Below are positions 14,460 to 21,679 of a stretch of 37,627 bases of DNA, piece after piece. Made by a program: the position numbers and the translations under genes. Within the stretch, counting starts at the first letter, position 1. Each line of letters begins with the position of its first letter. The notes beneath the pieces were generated by a model. The model was not told the origin of the DNA. It worked only from the letters and a program-made list of their open reading frames with translations, and did no database searches. Origin of the DNA: Actinomadura viridilutea (GTDB lineage Bacteria; Actinomycetota; Actinomycetes; Streptosporangiales; Streptosporangiaceae); NCBI GenBank assembly GCA_003001795.1, contig PVNI01000031.1:1-37627 (forward strand), in the 5' to 3' direction.

Positions 14460-16426
14460 CCGATCCGTATGCCACCACCGCGAACTACGCCGCGGATTCC
14501 GCCTTCGTCGGGGTCCAGGCCGCGACGGTGCACGGCGGAGTTCACATCTACTCGCTGCCTGCGAACGCTTCTCCCGCAGACAAGTTCGACCTCGGTGCAA
14601 GGCTGCTCGACGGCGGCATTCCGGGTAAGGCACGGCAGCTCATCGGCGATGCCATAATGGCGGGTCACAGGGGCAACAAGGTCTGCTTCTATTGGCAACT
14701 GGCCCTCGTCAGTGGCAGGACGCGACAGGAGATGCCGGACGAGGACCTCGCGTGGCTGCGGCAGGCGCCGGCTATATGTCATGTCACCGGTGGCGATGCG
14801 TGGGCGGACGGCGTGAAGACCGTATGCCGTCTGCTGGAAGCCGCGCGGCAGCCCGACGCGGATCTGCGTCCCCTGCTCAAGGACTTCGATGGGCTCGGTG
14901 ACCCCCAGCGCGCCATGATCCTGCGGCATCTCGAGCTGTTTCTGGAAGGGCGGCTCAAAGATCAGATGTGGCGCCGAGCGATGACAGGCGCCCGAGAGAA
15001 CCAGATGGCGGGAGATCGGGCATATCGTGTCTGGAAATTCTTCGAGCCAAAGCCAGCCAGACCCCGGACCCGTGAACCGCGGCCACCTGACATTCCGGCC
15101 GGCACTTGGGTCAAGGCGGTGACGGCAACGGCGGTCTTCGCCGTGACGGTGATCCATATCGGCTACGTGCTGGCACGGGAACTCGAGGGTTTCGCGTTGC
15201 TGGCCTACCTGGTGAGCGCCGCCGGCGGCTACGGCGCCGCGCGGGGCGGCCTGGAATGGCGTTACCGTGCCGAGCGGCGCCGGGCAAAGGACGAGGAGTA
15301 CGCACCGACTCGGGCGCGTAAGGCCAGCGCGCCGTCCGGCGGCTTCGCGAACAAAGTCGACCAGCGTTTCGTCTACTACTTCGCCAAGTACGTGCCACGC
15401 AACACGAGCCGGTCCGCCTGGCTAGCCGAGACGGCGGGGATCCACAAAAGCCTGCGCGACGAGATCGTCGACGTCTATCGGGAGCAGCGAACCGGCGTGG
15501 AAAAGATCAACTGGCTGATCCGGCACCGGGTGGGTGACGTCCGAAAGCGGTGGGAGAACGGAACCCTGTGGAATTACAGGCAGGAACTTGCGACTCCCAT
15601 GGCCACGAAAGCACTGACGATCCTCAGCCTCGCCGTCTTGGCCCTGGGAGCCACCCGAGCGCTGGAAAGGGCGGTACGGATCGCGCCCGCGAGCGCAGGC
15701 CGTTCAGCGGCCTTCGCTCTGGTAGCCGGGGTTATCGGGACGCTCGCGTGGCAGCACATCGTTCTGGAGCGAAGAAGGCACGCGGCCGATGTCGCCGAAC
15801 GCGCGCGGACGCAGCAGGACTGCGAAGCAGCCTATCAGCGCTGGCTGGAAAAGCTGGCCGACGCCCCCTCAGATCAGGAGATGGCCGCCTGGCTGGACTG
15901 TGACCGCAAAGTGCTGCTGGACGAGGCGCTGCGCCACTACGGACTGACCATGAGCGACATAATCGCTTATGCCTTCCTCGAAGCACCCGGCTCACGCACC
16001 AAGCGCGCCCGCGTACGCAACGGTCCCTGGCGTTACTCGCGCTACCAACTGCTTCTCTTCCTGCTTACCACGGACGGAGTACGCCAGCTCAGCGTCGAAC
16101 TCGACTTCGAACAAGGCACCTTCCACGGTTGGAACCGGACCAACTACCGCTACGAAGCGGTCGCAGCCGTACGAGTCCACCAGGCAGACAACGAGGAACG
16201 CACATTCGAACTCGCACTCGTCAACGGGGAGCAGATCCAAGTCGAAGTGATGACGTCAGAAATGGAACTAGAGCTCGACGAAGCCCTCAGCGTGGTGGCG
16301 GAGGCGACACTAGACGCCTCAGGCATCCATCACACTCTGCACGTCATGGAGGGCATCGCCGCAGAAGGTAGGCGGTGGATCGTACAAGAACGTCGACGAA
16401 AGAGTGAACAGCGGTCCTCCCTGTGA
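14456..16426 (+). CDS. Four-TM membrane protein of unknown function, partner of the nucleosidase-fold protein
   Basis: A 656-residue protein that I cannot assign to a named family. Residues 18-31 (VGVQAATVHGGVHI) repeat the strand motif of the preceding protein. Residues 43-180 look like helical-repeat hairpins (LGARLLDGGIPGKARQLIGD). Two membrane segments follow at about 218-240 and 245-264. Then come a basic/aromatic cytoplasmic region with a conserved-looking YYFAKYVPRN (307-316) and two further segments at about 385-403 and 417-437. After a coiled, charged stretch, a beta-rich C-terminal domain occupies about 522-600 (GPWRYSRYQLLLFLLTTDGV, then LDFEQGTFHGWNRTNYRYEA). The ATGA overlap with the enzyme gene implies a fixed ratio and probably a complex. 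A membrane-acting effector or receptor is a reasonable guess, not shown. Confidence 0.8.
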   Translation: MTDPYATTANYAADSAFVGVQAATVHGGVHIYSLPANASPADKFDLGARLLDGGIPGKARQLIGDAIMAGHRGNKVCFYWQLALVSGRTRQEMPDEDLAWLRQAPAICHVTGGDAWADGVKTVCRLLEAARQPDADLRPLLKDFDGLGDPQRAMILRHLELFLEGRLKDQMWRRAMTGARENQMAGDRAYRVWKFFEPKPARPRTREPRPPDIPAGTWVKAVTATAVFAVTVIHIGYVLARELEGFALLAYLVSAAGGYGAARGGLEWRYRAERRRAKDEEYAPTRARKASAPSGGFANKVDQRFVYYFAKYVPRNTSRSAWLAETAGIHKSLRDEIVDVYREQRTGVEKINWLIRHRVGDVRKRWENGTLWNYRQELATPMATKALTILSLAVLALGATRALERAVRIAPASAGRSAAFALVAGVIGTLAWQHIVLERRRHAADVAERARTQQDCEAAYQRWLEKLADAPSDQEMAAWLDCDRKVLLDEALRHYGLTMSDIIAYAFLEAPGSRTKRARVRNGPWRYSRYQLLLFLLTTDGVRQLSVELDFEQGTFHGWNRTNYRYEAVAAVRVHQADNEERTFELALVNGEQIQVEVMTSEMELELDEALSVVAEATLDASGIHHTLHVMEGIAAEGRRWIVQERRRKSEQRSSL

Positions 16427-16445
16427 TACCGGACAGGGCCTCAAT

Positions 16446-16465
16446 AACCCCCATTCTGCGGGGTT
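16446..16465 (+). terminator. Hairpin after the membrane-protein gene
   Basis: AACCCC (16446-16451) and GGGGTT (16460-16465) pair around an 8-base loop, 20 bases after the stop at 16426. There is no T-run, as is usual in high-GC actinomycetes. It probably ends the three-gene operon. Confidence 0.5.
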
Positions 16466-16626
16466 GTCGGATCACCTGCGTTCACTGTTCGCACGGACTG
16501 CCTGGTATGCGGCGACACGCTGCGCGGCATGACAGCGCAGGCAGGTCAGCCGTTCGGGGACATGGGTTCACCGTTCACATCTCAGGGTGTGCGGCATGAG
16601 GGCAGTGCGCGGGTGGCGCCTTGAGC

Positions 16627-16663
16627 AGTGAGCCCTCGACCGAAGGCGCGTCGAGGGCTCACT
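16627..16663. terminator. Perfect 14-bp inverted repeat, likely bidirectional terminator
   Basis: AGTGAGCCCTCGAC (16627-16640) and GTCGAGGGCTCACT (16650-16663) are perfect complements around a 9-base loop. The stem is strong and symmetrical and lies between convergent genes (plus-strand membrane protein, minus-strand hemerythrin), so it can stop transcription from both sides. The segment 16466-16626 shows nothing else. Confidence 0.65.
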
Positions 16664-16705
16664 GGTACGGCGCGGGCGGCGCGCCAGGCCGTCAGGCGCC
16701 TTCGA

Positions 16706-17037
16706 TCACGGTGCTCGGCTGACCGGCGGGGAATCCGGCACCGATCCCGCAGGCCCCGTCGAGTCGCCGGTGACCGTGATCCACTGCTCCGGTTCAGCGG
16801 CTCCCTCACGGGGCGGAGTGACGAGCTTGCGTCCAGGCAGCGTGCACCCTGCACCGTTGGAGCCGTTGCAGTCGTCTGGTGTCAACGACGAGACCTTTGC
16901 TGCGCTGGGGACCCCAAGGTTGACGGCTTGGCGCGGGCCTGAGCCGACCGCGCCGGACTTCTGCGAGCCGTCCGTGGATTGGCACGGTTCGAGCCCGCCG
17001 ACGCTCCGCCGGTGCAGCTGAGGCGTCAGCCGCGTGC
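16706..17037 (-). other. Possible protein-coding remnant downstream of the hemerythrin gene
   Basis: A minus-strand frame ends at 16706 with text of natural composition: AAKVSSLTPDDCNGSNGAGC, then EPEQWITVTGDSTGPAGS. Two cysteines and a Ser/Thr/Pro-rich tail would suit a secreted or lipoprotein end. No start with a ribosome site is found in the non-overlapping part, and in the overlapping part the hemerythrin gene clearly uses another frame. It may be the 3' end of a lost gene. I do not recognise a family. Confidence 0.25.
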
Positions 17038-17039
17038 GG

Positions 17040-17813
17040 TCAGGGGCGGCCGATCCGCACCCGCCAGACCTGCGGACCGGACTCGAGGTAGTCCCAGGTG
17101 TACTCCCCCGGGTGCTCGGCTGCGAACTGGTAGCGCAGCGGCTTGGGATCGTGGTCGTTGACCAGCACGAATGACGTCCCCAGGGCCAGCGCGGCGAAGG
17201 TGGCGAAGATCCGCTCATGGCGCTGGGCGGGTGGCAGCGGACGCACATCCAGTTCGCCGTCCACCACTTCCGCGGTGGCATTCGGGTCGCCATGGCCGCC
17301 GCACGCGCAGGCGTGCCCGCAGCACGATCCCTGGTCCTGCGCACCCAGGTGCTCGTGCATCCCCGCCAGCATCGCTCTCAGATCGACACCGGTGTCGAGG
17401 AGCACGGGGAGAAGAAGGTCATTCTCCTTCTCAACATGGGCGCTGAACAGCGCGTCGAGCGCTCCGGCCGCGGCCGCGGCCTCCCCCGCCGTCCGCGCCG
17501 ACTCCACCTCCGCGACCAGTTCCCGCAGGGCGACGTGCTCGCGGCGCATCGCCTGGACGAGCAGACGCGCCTCCGGCAGTTCGGCCGCGGCCTTGTAGAG
17601 CGTCTCCTCTTCCGCGGCGGCGTGCGGCAGCACCTCGTCGGTGCAGAACGCGACCAGCTTCTTCTGCACGGCCGCAGGTGCCGACAGCCGGTCGACCGCT
17701 CGCCTGATGGTGACTGCGTGGTCGTTCAACGTGCGGACGAGTCGCTCGTGATGGTCGCGGACGGTCTGCGCGGCGGTCTGCTGCGCGGCGGCCGCGGTGG
17801 TCTGCGAGGTCAC
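17040..17813 (-). CDS. Hemerythrin (HHE) domain protein with C-terminal DUF2249
   Basis: A 257-residue cytoplasmic protein. Residues about 18-150 are a hemerythrin four-helix bundle that carries a non-haem di-iron site. Ligand candidates are in VRDHHERLVRTL, EVLPHAAAEEETLY, MRREHVALRELV and FSAHVEKENDLLLPVL. A short Cys/His-rich linker follows (CCGHACACGGHG). Residues about 188-257 are DUF2249 (ELDVRPLPPAQRHERIFATF, then FVLVNDHDPKPLRYQF), a module tied to redox and nitrogen-oxide metabolism. Such proteins bind O2 or NO or repair iron centres. Upstream, at 17873-17886, is a palindrome that could be the operator. Nearby genes (NnrS-like at 18420, hydrogenase at 6363-11347) support a low-oxygen or NO theme. 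The domain calls are firm; the physiological ligand is inference. Confidence 0.9.
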   Translation of the reverse strand: MTSQTTAAAAQQTAAQTVRDHHERLVRTLNDHAVTIRRAVDRLSAPAAVQKKLVAFCTDEVLPHAAAEEETLYKAAAELPEARLLVQAMRREHVALRELVAEVESARTAGEAAAAAGALDALFSAHVEKENDLLLPVLLDTGVDLRAMLAGMHEHLGAQDQGSCCGHACACGGHGDPNATAEVVDGELDVRPLPPAQRHERIFATFAALALGTSFVLVNDHDPKPLRYQFAAEHPGEYTWDYLESGPQVWRVRIGRP

Positions 17814-17872
17814 AGGGACTCCTCAGGACGGCGCCGACGGTCGACAACTTTCTCATACACTGCTTTATTTTT

Positions 17873-17886
17873 ACAATAAGCATTGT
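17873..17886. promoter_or_regulatory. Palindrome in the hemerythrin promoter region
   Basis: ACAAT-AAGC-ATTGT is a perfect inverted repeat set in unusually AT-rich DNA, about 60 bases upstream of the hemerythrin ATG at 17813. This is the position for an operator or promoter element; the bound protein is unknown. Confidence 0.4.
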
Positions 17887-18419
17887 GCAAAATCAAGGGG
17901 TGACCGAGCGCGCTCACCGCACGCTGCTCGTCGAGCACGGCCATGCGACCGCCGAGCCCGACGAACGGGCGCTGCCCGAAGGCCCGCACCCGCTGCACAC
18001 GGCGACCTGGAATCGCGATGAGAGCGAGCCCGGTGAAGGCGGGCGACGCGGCTACCGGCCGCCTCCCGGTGCGCTCACCTTCCGCCTCGCCGAGCAGGAC
18101 AGTCTGGGCACCACCGCACGGTCATGCTGCGAGCGCCCACGGAGGCCGTCCGCTCGAAAGCACAGATCCCGCAAGGGCGCCCCGGCGCGTCGCCGCGCTG
18201 CTCGCGGGCGCAGTTTTCACGCCGCAGACCTCGGCGGACGCTCCCGCTTCGACCTGTCTCGGTTGCCCCTCTCCGAATTTGCCGAAACCGATTTGGAGGG
18301 GGTGTGAGGCGTGCACGGGGTTCCACGCGGGGTGCGCTCGCTGAACTGGGCACTCCTGTCGATGGGCTGCGTGGGCATGCAGGGGTCGAGCCGTAGGTGA
18401 CGACGAGAGGACGCACCCG
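17887..18419. other. 533 bp without a recognisable gene
   Basis: Open frames on both strands lack known motifs. The plus-strand frame from 17885 contains AHRTLLVEHGHATAEPDERA, which reads somewhat like protein but breaks into low-complexity arginine-rich text after about 50 codons, so it may be a relic. The last 100 bases before 18420 must contain the promoter of the NnrS-like gene, but I find no clear box. Confidence 0.35.
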
Positions 18420-19520
18420 ATGACGGTGAGCGAACAAAAGACCTCACGCCGACTCGCGATCGGCCGACTGCCGCTGCTCGTCGGCGCCGCTCTGTCCCTG
18501 CTGGTCGGCCTCTGGGGCGGCCTCTACCGGCTCGGCCTCGACGTGTCGCCGCCCGACGCCGCGTTCCCCGCACAGCACGGACCACTGATGACGCTCGGCT
18601 TCCTCGGAACGCTGATCTCCCTGGAGCGGTCCGTCGCGGCAGGCCGGTCATGGGCGTACGCCGCACCGGCGCTGGCCGCCACCGGAGGGATCGCTGTCGC
18701 CGCCGGTCTCGACCGTCCCGGACGCGTGCTGCTCACCGCGGCGGCAGGCTGGCTGCTCGCCGTTTACCTCGTGCTGTTCGCCCGCCGCCGCGACCGCGAC
18801 CTGATCGTCCAGATGAGCGGCGCCCTCGCCTGGTACGTCGGCGGGCTGCTGTGGATGCGCGGTCACTCGATCATCGACGTGGTGCCCTGGCTGGCCGGGT
18901 TCCTGGTGCTCACGATCGTCGGCGAACGGCTCGAACTGGCGCGTGTCGCGTTCATCGCCCGTCGGGCGGGCGACGGGCTGCTCGCCGCGGCGGCCGTCCT
19001 GGGCGCCGGCGTCGTCGTCTCGGCCGTGTGGCCGGACGCGGGGTGGCGGCTGGCGGGGCTCGGCATGCTGCTCCTCGCCGCCTGGCTGGCCCTGTTCGAC
19101 GTCGCGCGCCGCACCGTTCACGGAACGGGCCTGCCGCGCTTCACCGCCGTTTGCCTGCTCACCGGGTACGTCTGGCTGGCCGTCGGCGGGGCGATCTGGG
19201 TGGCCGCAGGGCAGCCCGCGGGCGGCGGCTACGACGCGGCGCTGCACGCGGTGTTCCTCGGCTTCGTCATGTCGATGGTGTTCGGCCACGCGCCCGTGAT
19301 CCTGCCTGGCGTGCTGCGCGTACGACTGCCGTACCACCGCCTCCTGTACCTACCACTGGCCCTCTTGCACGGCGCTCTGCTGCTCCGGGTCGCCGGAGAT
19401 CTCCTCGACGTGTCACCAGGACGCACGGTCGGAGGCGTGCTCGGCGAGATCGCCCTGCTCGCCTTCGTGCTGTGCGCCATCGTCGCGGCCCGCCTGCATT
19501 CCCGGGCGGAGCGCCAATGA
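18420..19520 (+). CDS. NnrS-like polytopic membrane protein
   Basis: A 366-residue integral membrane protein with about 10-12 hydrophobic segments spread over the whole length. The early segment contains QHGPLMTLGFLGTLISLERS, and a later one LHAVFLGFVMSMVFGHAPVI. A histidine within a G(F/P)L(M)xxGFxGT setting and a FGHAP histidine are typical of NnrS-family proteins, which are haem- and copper-containing membrane proteins linked to nitric oxide stress. The resemblance is from motifs only and the family is broad. It stands as a single gene, with the divergent hemerythrin gene on one side and a methyltransferase 114 bases downstream. The nearby hemerythrin-DUF2249 gene supports a role in handling NO or oxygen species at the membrane. 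Confidence 0.65.
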   Translation: MTVSEQKTSRRLAIGRLPLLVGAALSLLVGLWGGLYRLGLDVSPPDAAFPAQHGPLMTLGFLGTLISLERSVAAGRSWAYAAPALAATGGIAVAAGLDRPGRVLLTAAAGWLLAVYLVLFARRRDRDLIVQMSGALAWYVGGLLWMRGHSIIDVVPWLAGFLVLTIVGERLELARVAFIARRAGDGLLAAAAVLGAGVVVSAVWPDAGWRLAGLGMLLLAAWLALFDVARRTVHGTGLPRFTAVCLLTGYVWLAVGGAIWVAAGQPAGGGYDAALHAVFLGFVMSMVFGHAPVILPGVLRVRLPYHRLLYLPLALLHGALLLRVAGDLLDVSPGRTVGGVLGEIALLAFVLCAIVAARLHSRAERQ

Positions 19521-19634
19521 CTCGATAGGGCGACCGGACAAGCGGCCGGTAAGGATCCTGAACAAAATGACAGCGCCTGAGGAGCTGCTGCGGGCGTAGG
19601 GGATGTCGGGCTGGGCGGACTAGGGTCGTCGAGC

Positions 19635-20291
19635 GTGATCGAGTCTTCGTCCATGGACGCTGTTCGGGCGGCCTACGACGCCGTCGCTCCCCTGTACGCG
19701 GAGATGTTCCGCGACTCAATCGAAGGCCGGCCGCTGGACAGCGCCTTGGTCACCGCGTTCGCCGAGTACGTCCGAGCCGCAGACGCGGGGCCGGTGGCCG
19801 ATCTCGGATGCGGTCCCGGCGGTGTCACGGCGCGCCTGGCCTCTCTCGGCGTGACCGCGTTCGGCGTCGACGCGTCGCCCGCGATGGTCCAGCTGGCCCG
19901 CGAGCGGTACCCGGACCTGCGGTTCGACGAAGGCTCGATGCACGCGCTGGACATTGCGGACGGCACGCTCGGCGGCGTTCTCGCCTGGTACTCCATCATC
20001 CACACGCCTCCGGAGGACCTACCGGCGATCTTCACGGAGTTCGCACGGGTGCTGGCGCCGGGCGGTCACCTGCTCCTCGGGTTCTTCGCGACTGACGACG
20101 ACTCGCCGCACCCCGCCGAACCGTTCGACCACAAGGTCTCCCTCGCCTACCGGCTCTCCATCGACCATGTCGCGGATCTGGCGTCCGAGGCCGGGCTCAC
20201 GGAGATCGGTCGCCTACGCCGCGAGCCGGGTGAGAACGAGAGGTTCCTGCAGGGGCGTCTCCTCGCCCGCAAGCCGACGGACAAGCCTTAG
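19635..20291 (+). CDS. Class I SAM-dependent methyltransferase
   Basis: A 218-residue methyltransferase of the Methyltransf_11/25 type. Motif I is VADLGCGPGGVTARL (about residues 54-68), followed by FGVDASPAMVQLARERYP (acidic residue for the ribose). Then come GVLAWYSIIHTPPEDLP and VLAPGGHLLLGFF, the usual strands 4 and 5. The GTG at 19635 gives the longest frame; the ATG at 19653 (MDAVRAAYDAVAPLYAE) is a likely alternative because family members often begin there. No neighbour hints at the substrate, which could be a small metabolite. It is followed by an IS481 relic. Confidence 0.88.
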   Translation: MIESSSMDAVRAAYDAVAPLYAEMFRDSIEGRPLDSALVTAFAEYVRAADAGPVADLGCGPGGVTARLASLGVTAFGVDASPAMVQLARERYPDLRFDEGSMHALDIADGTLGGVLAWYSIIHTPPEDLPAIFTEFARVLAPGGHLLLGFFATDDDSPHPAEPFDHKVSLAYRLSIDHVADLASEAGLTEIGRLRREPGENERFLQGRLLARKPTDKP

Positions 20292-20329
20292 GTGTGCTGC
20301 GCGGGCAGGTCGCGGCTGGCCGGGGTTTG

Positions 20330-20830
20330 GCCCGCGATGCCGGTGTGGGTACCAGTCGAGCCACACCGAAGGCGGCCTGTCGTTCGGTTTCTGGTGGAAG
20401 GCCCGTTCATTCGAGCAGGGGCGCGAACCTTGCCGTTGGTCTGGCGCCGCCGGGGGCGTGATGTAGACCCAGGCGTTGTCGGTCAGGACGCGCCTAATGG
20501 TGCGTGCCGCGGGCGGCGAACCAGGGCGCGGCACGGAGCAGGAACGCGGCCCCCGTGGGGGCGGTCTCATCGGTCAGGATCTCGGTGTAGGCCAGACGGG
20601 TCGTCCAGCGCGGTGTGCAGCCGGTGGCTGTCGCGGTGCCGGTCGGCGCGGCCGAGGACCTCCGCCCGCCGCCGTCAGGGTTGCGGCCGAAGTCTCCTGA
20701 CGTCGATGTGGACCGAGTCGCCGGGGCGCCGGTGTTCGTAGCGGCGGACTTGTTCGCGGTGGCCCGTCGCATGCCGCCAGGTGCGCAGGCCAGGGTGCGG
20801 TACGCGGTCGACGCCGAGGTCGCCTGGGCG
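20330..20830 (-). mobile_element. IS481-family transposase relic
   Basis: On the minus strand, pieces in different frames line up with one IS481-type transposase: QVRRYEHRRPGDSVHIDVRR (about 20755-20690; an in-frame stop follows within a few codons), FGRNPDGGG in the next frame, then TRLAYTEILTDETAPTGAAF and LLRAAPWFAARG (about 20600-20500). IRRVLTDNAWVYI (about 20505-20465) is in a third frame. RVLTDN is the second catalytic Asp box of the DDE enzyme. Two or more frameshifts and a missing N-terminus show it is dead. No terminal inverted repeats could be defined. It starts right behind the stop of the ECF sigma gene at 20834. Confidence 0.8.
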
Positions 20831-20833
20831 CGC

Positions 20834-21679
20834 TCACTGGGCTTCGGGGGCGGACTCCAGGATGTCGATTTCTTTGATCTTCGCGTCGGACAGCTGGAGG
20901 ATCGCGGCGGCGACGGTGGGTTCGCCGGCGCACAGCAGGACCACGATGCCTTCCGCGTCGAGCACCTCCGACCAGGTGTCCGGGGACGCCGCGGCGAAGC
21001 ACTCCAGCAGCGCATCCGCCACGTTCTCGCGTCCCTCGATGCGCAGCGGCGGACCGGATCCGCCGGCGCGGGCACGGGTCAGGACGACGTCGTCCGTCAG
21101 CTTGTCGAGCAGTGCACGGCGGTCGCGGGCGGACAGGCTGTCCTTCAGGCGCCGAAGCGTTCCCCCGCCGACCGCCGGAACCTCGCAGCGCACTCGGGCC
21201 GTGGCGTCGGCGGCGATCCGGCGCACGTCCTGCTCGCGGAGTCCGGTCACCTTCGCGATGGCGTCGTCTGTGAGGCCGAAACCGTGCCGCAGCACGAACA
21301 CCGTCCGTTCGTTGGGCTGCAAGGCGTCGAGCACCACCGCCATGGCGGCCGAGACGGACTCGGCGAGGCTGAGCAGGGGTTCCCCCAGCAGCGGCTCCGG
21401 TATCCAGGGGCCGATGTGCGATTCCCCGCTCACCTGGGCCGTCCGCAGACGGGCGATGGCGGCGCTGGTGACCAGCCGGATCAAGGCGGCCTTGGAGCGG
21501 TGCGCGCCGGGCTCGGAGTCGTCGAGCCAACGGCTGCCGACCTCGCGCACGAGGTCCTCGGCCTCGCCGGGGTGGCCGAGCATGCTGTGCGCCACCGAGA
21601 GGAGCAGGTCTCTGTGCTGATCGAATGCGACGGCCGCGGCATCGTCCGGCGACCGCTCGGAGGGCGGTTCTAGGGGCAT
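20834..21679 (-). CDS. ECF sigma factor with SnoaL-like C-terminal domain (SigJ/ECF41-like, divergent)
   Basis: A 281-residue protein. Region 2 is AFDQHRDLLLSVAHSMLGHP then EAEDLVREV. The linker HIGPWIPEP is the mark of SigJ/ECF41 types. Region 4 is NERTVFVLRHGFGLTDDAIA then VTGLREQDVRRI. The C-terminal half (about 170-281) has the SnoaL/NTF2-like layout (LLDKLTDDVVLTRARAGG, ADALLECFAAASPDTW) that in this group controls activity in place of an anti-sigma factor. The usual C-terminal NPDKL is absent. Its ATG at 21679, behind GGAGG, overlaps the last codons of dxr, so it is the third gene of the qcrB-dxr-sigma operon. Region 2 departs from consensus. Targets are unknown. Confidence 0.82.
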   Translation of the reverse strand: MPLEPPSERSPDDAAAVAFDQHRDLLLSVAHSMLGHPGEAEDLVREVGSRWLDDSEPGAHRSKAALIRLVTSAAIARLRTAQVSGESHIGPWIPEPLLGEPLLSLAESVSAAMAVVLDALQPNERTVFVLRHGFGLTDDAIAKVTGLREQDVRRIAADATARVRCEVPAVGGGTLRRLKDSLSARDRRALLDKLTDDVVLTRARAGGSGPPLRIEGRENVADALLECFAAASPDTWSEVLDAEGIVVLLCAGEPTVAAAILQLSDAKIKEIDILESAPEAQ

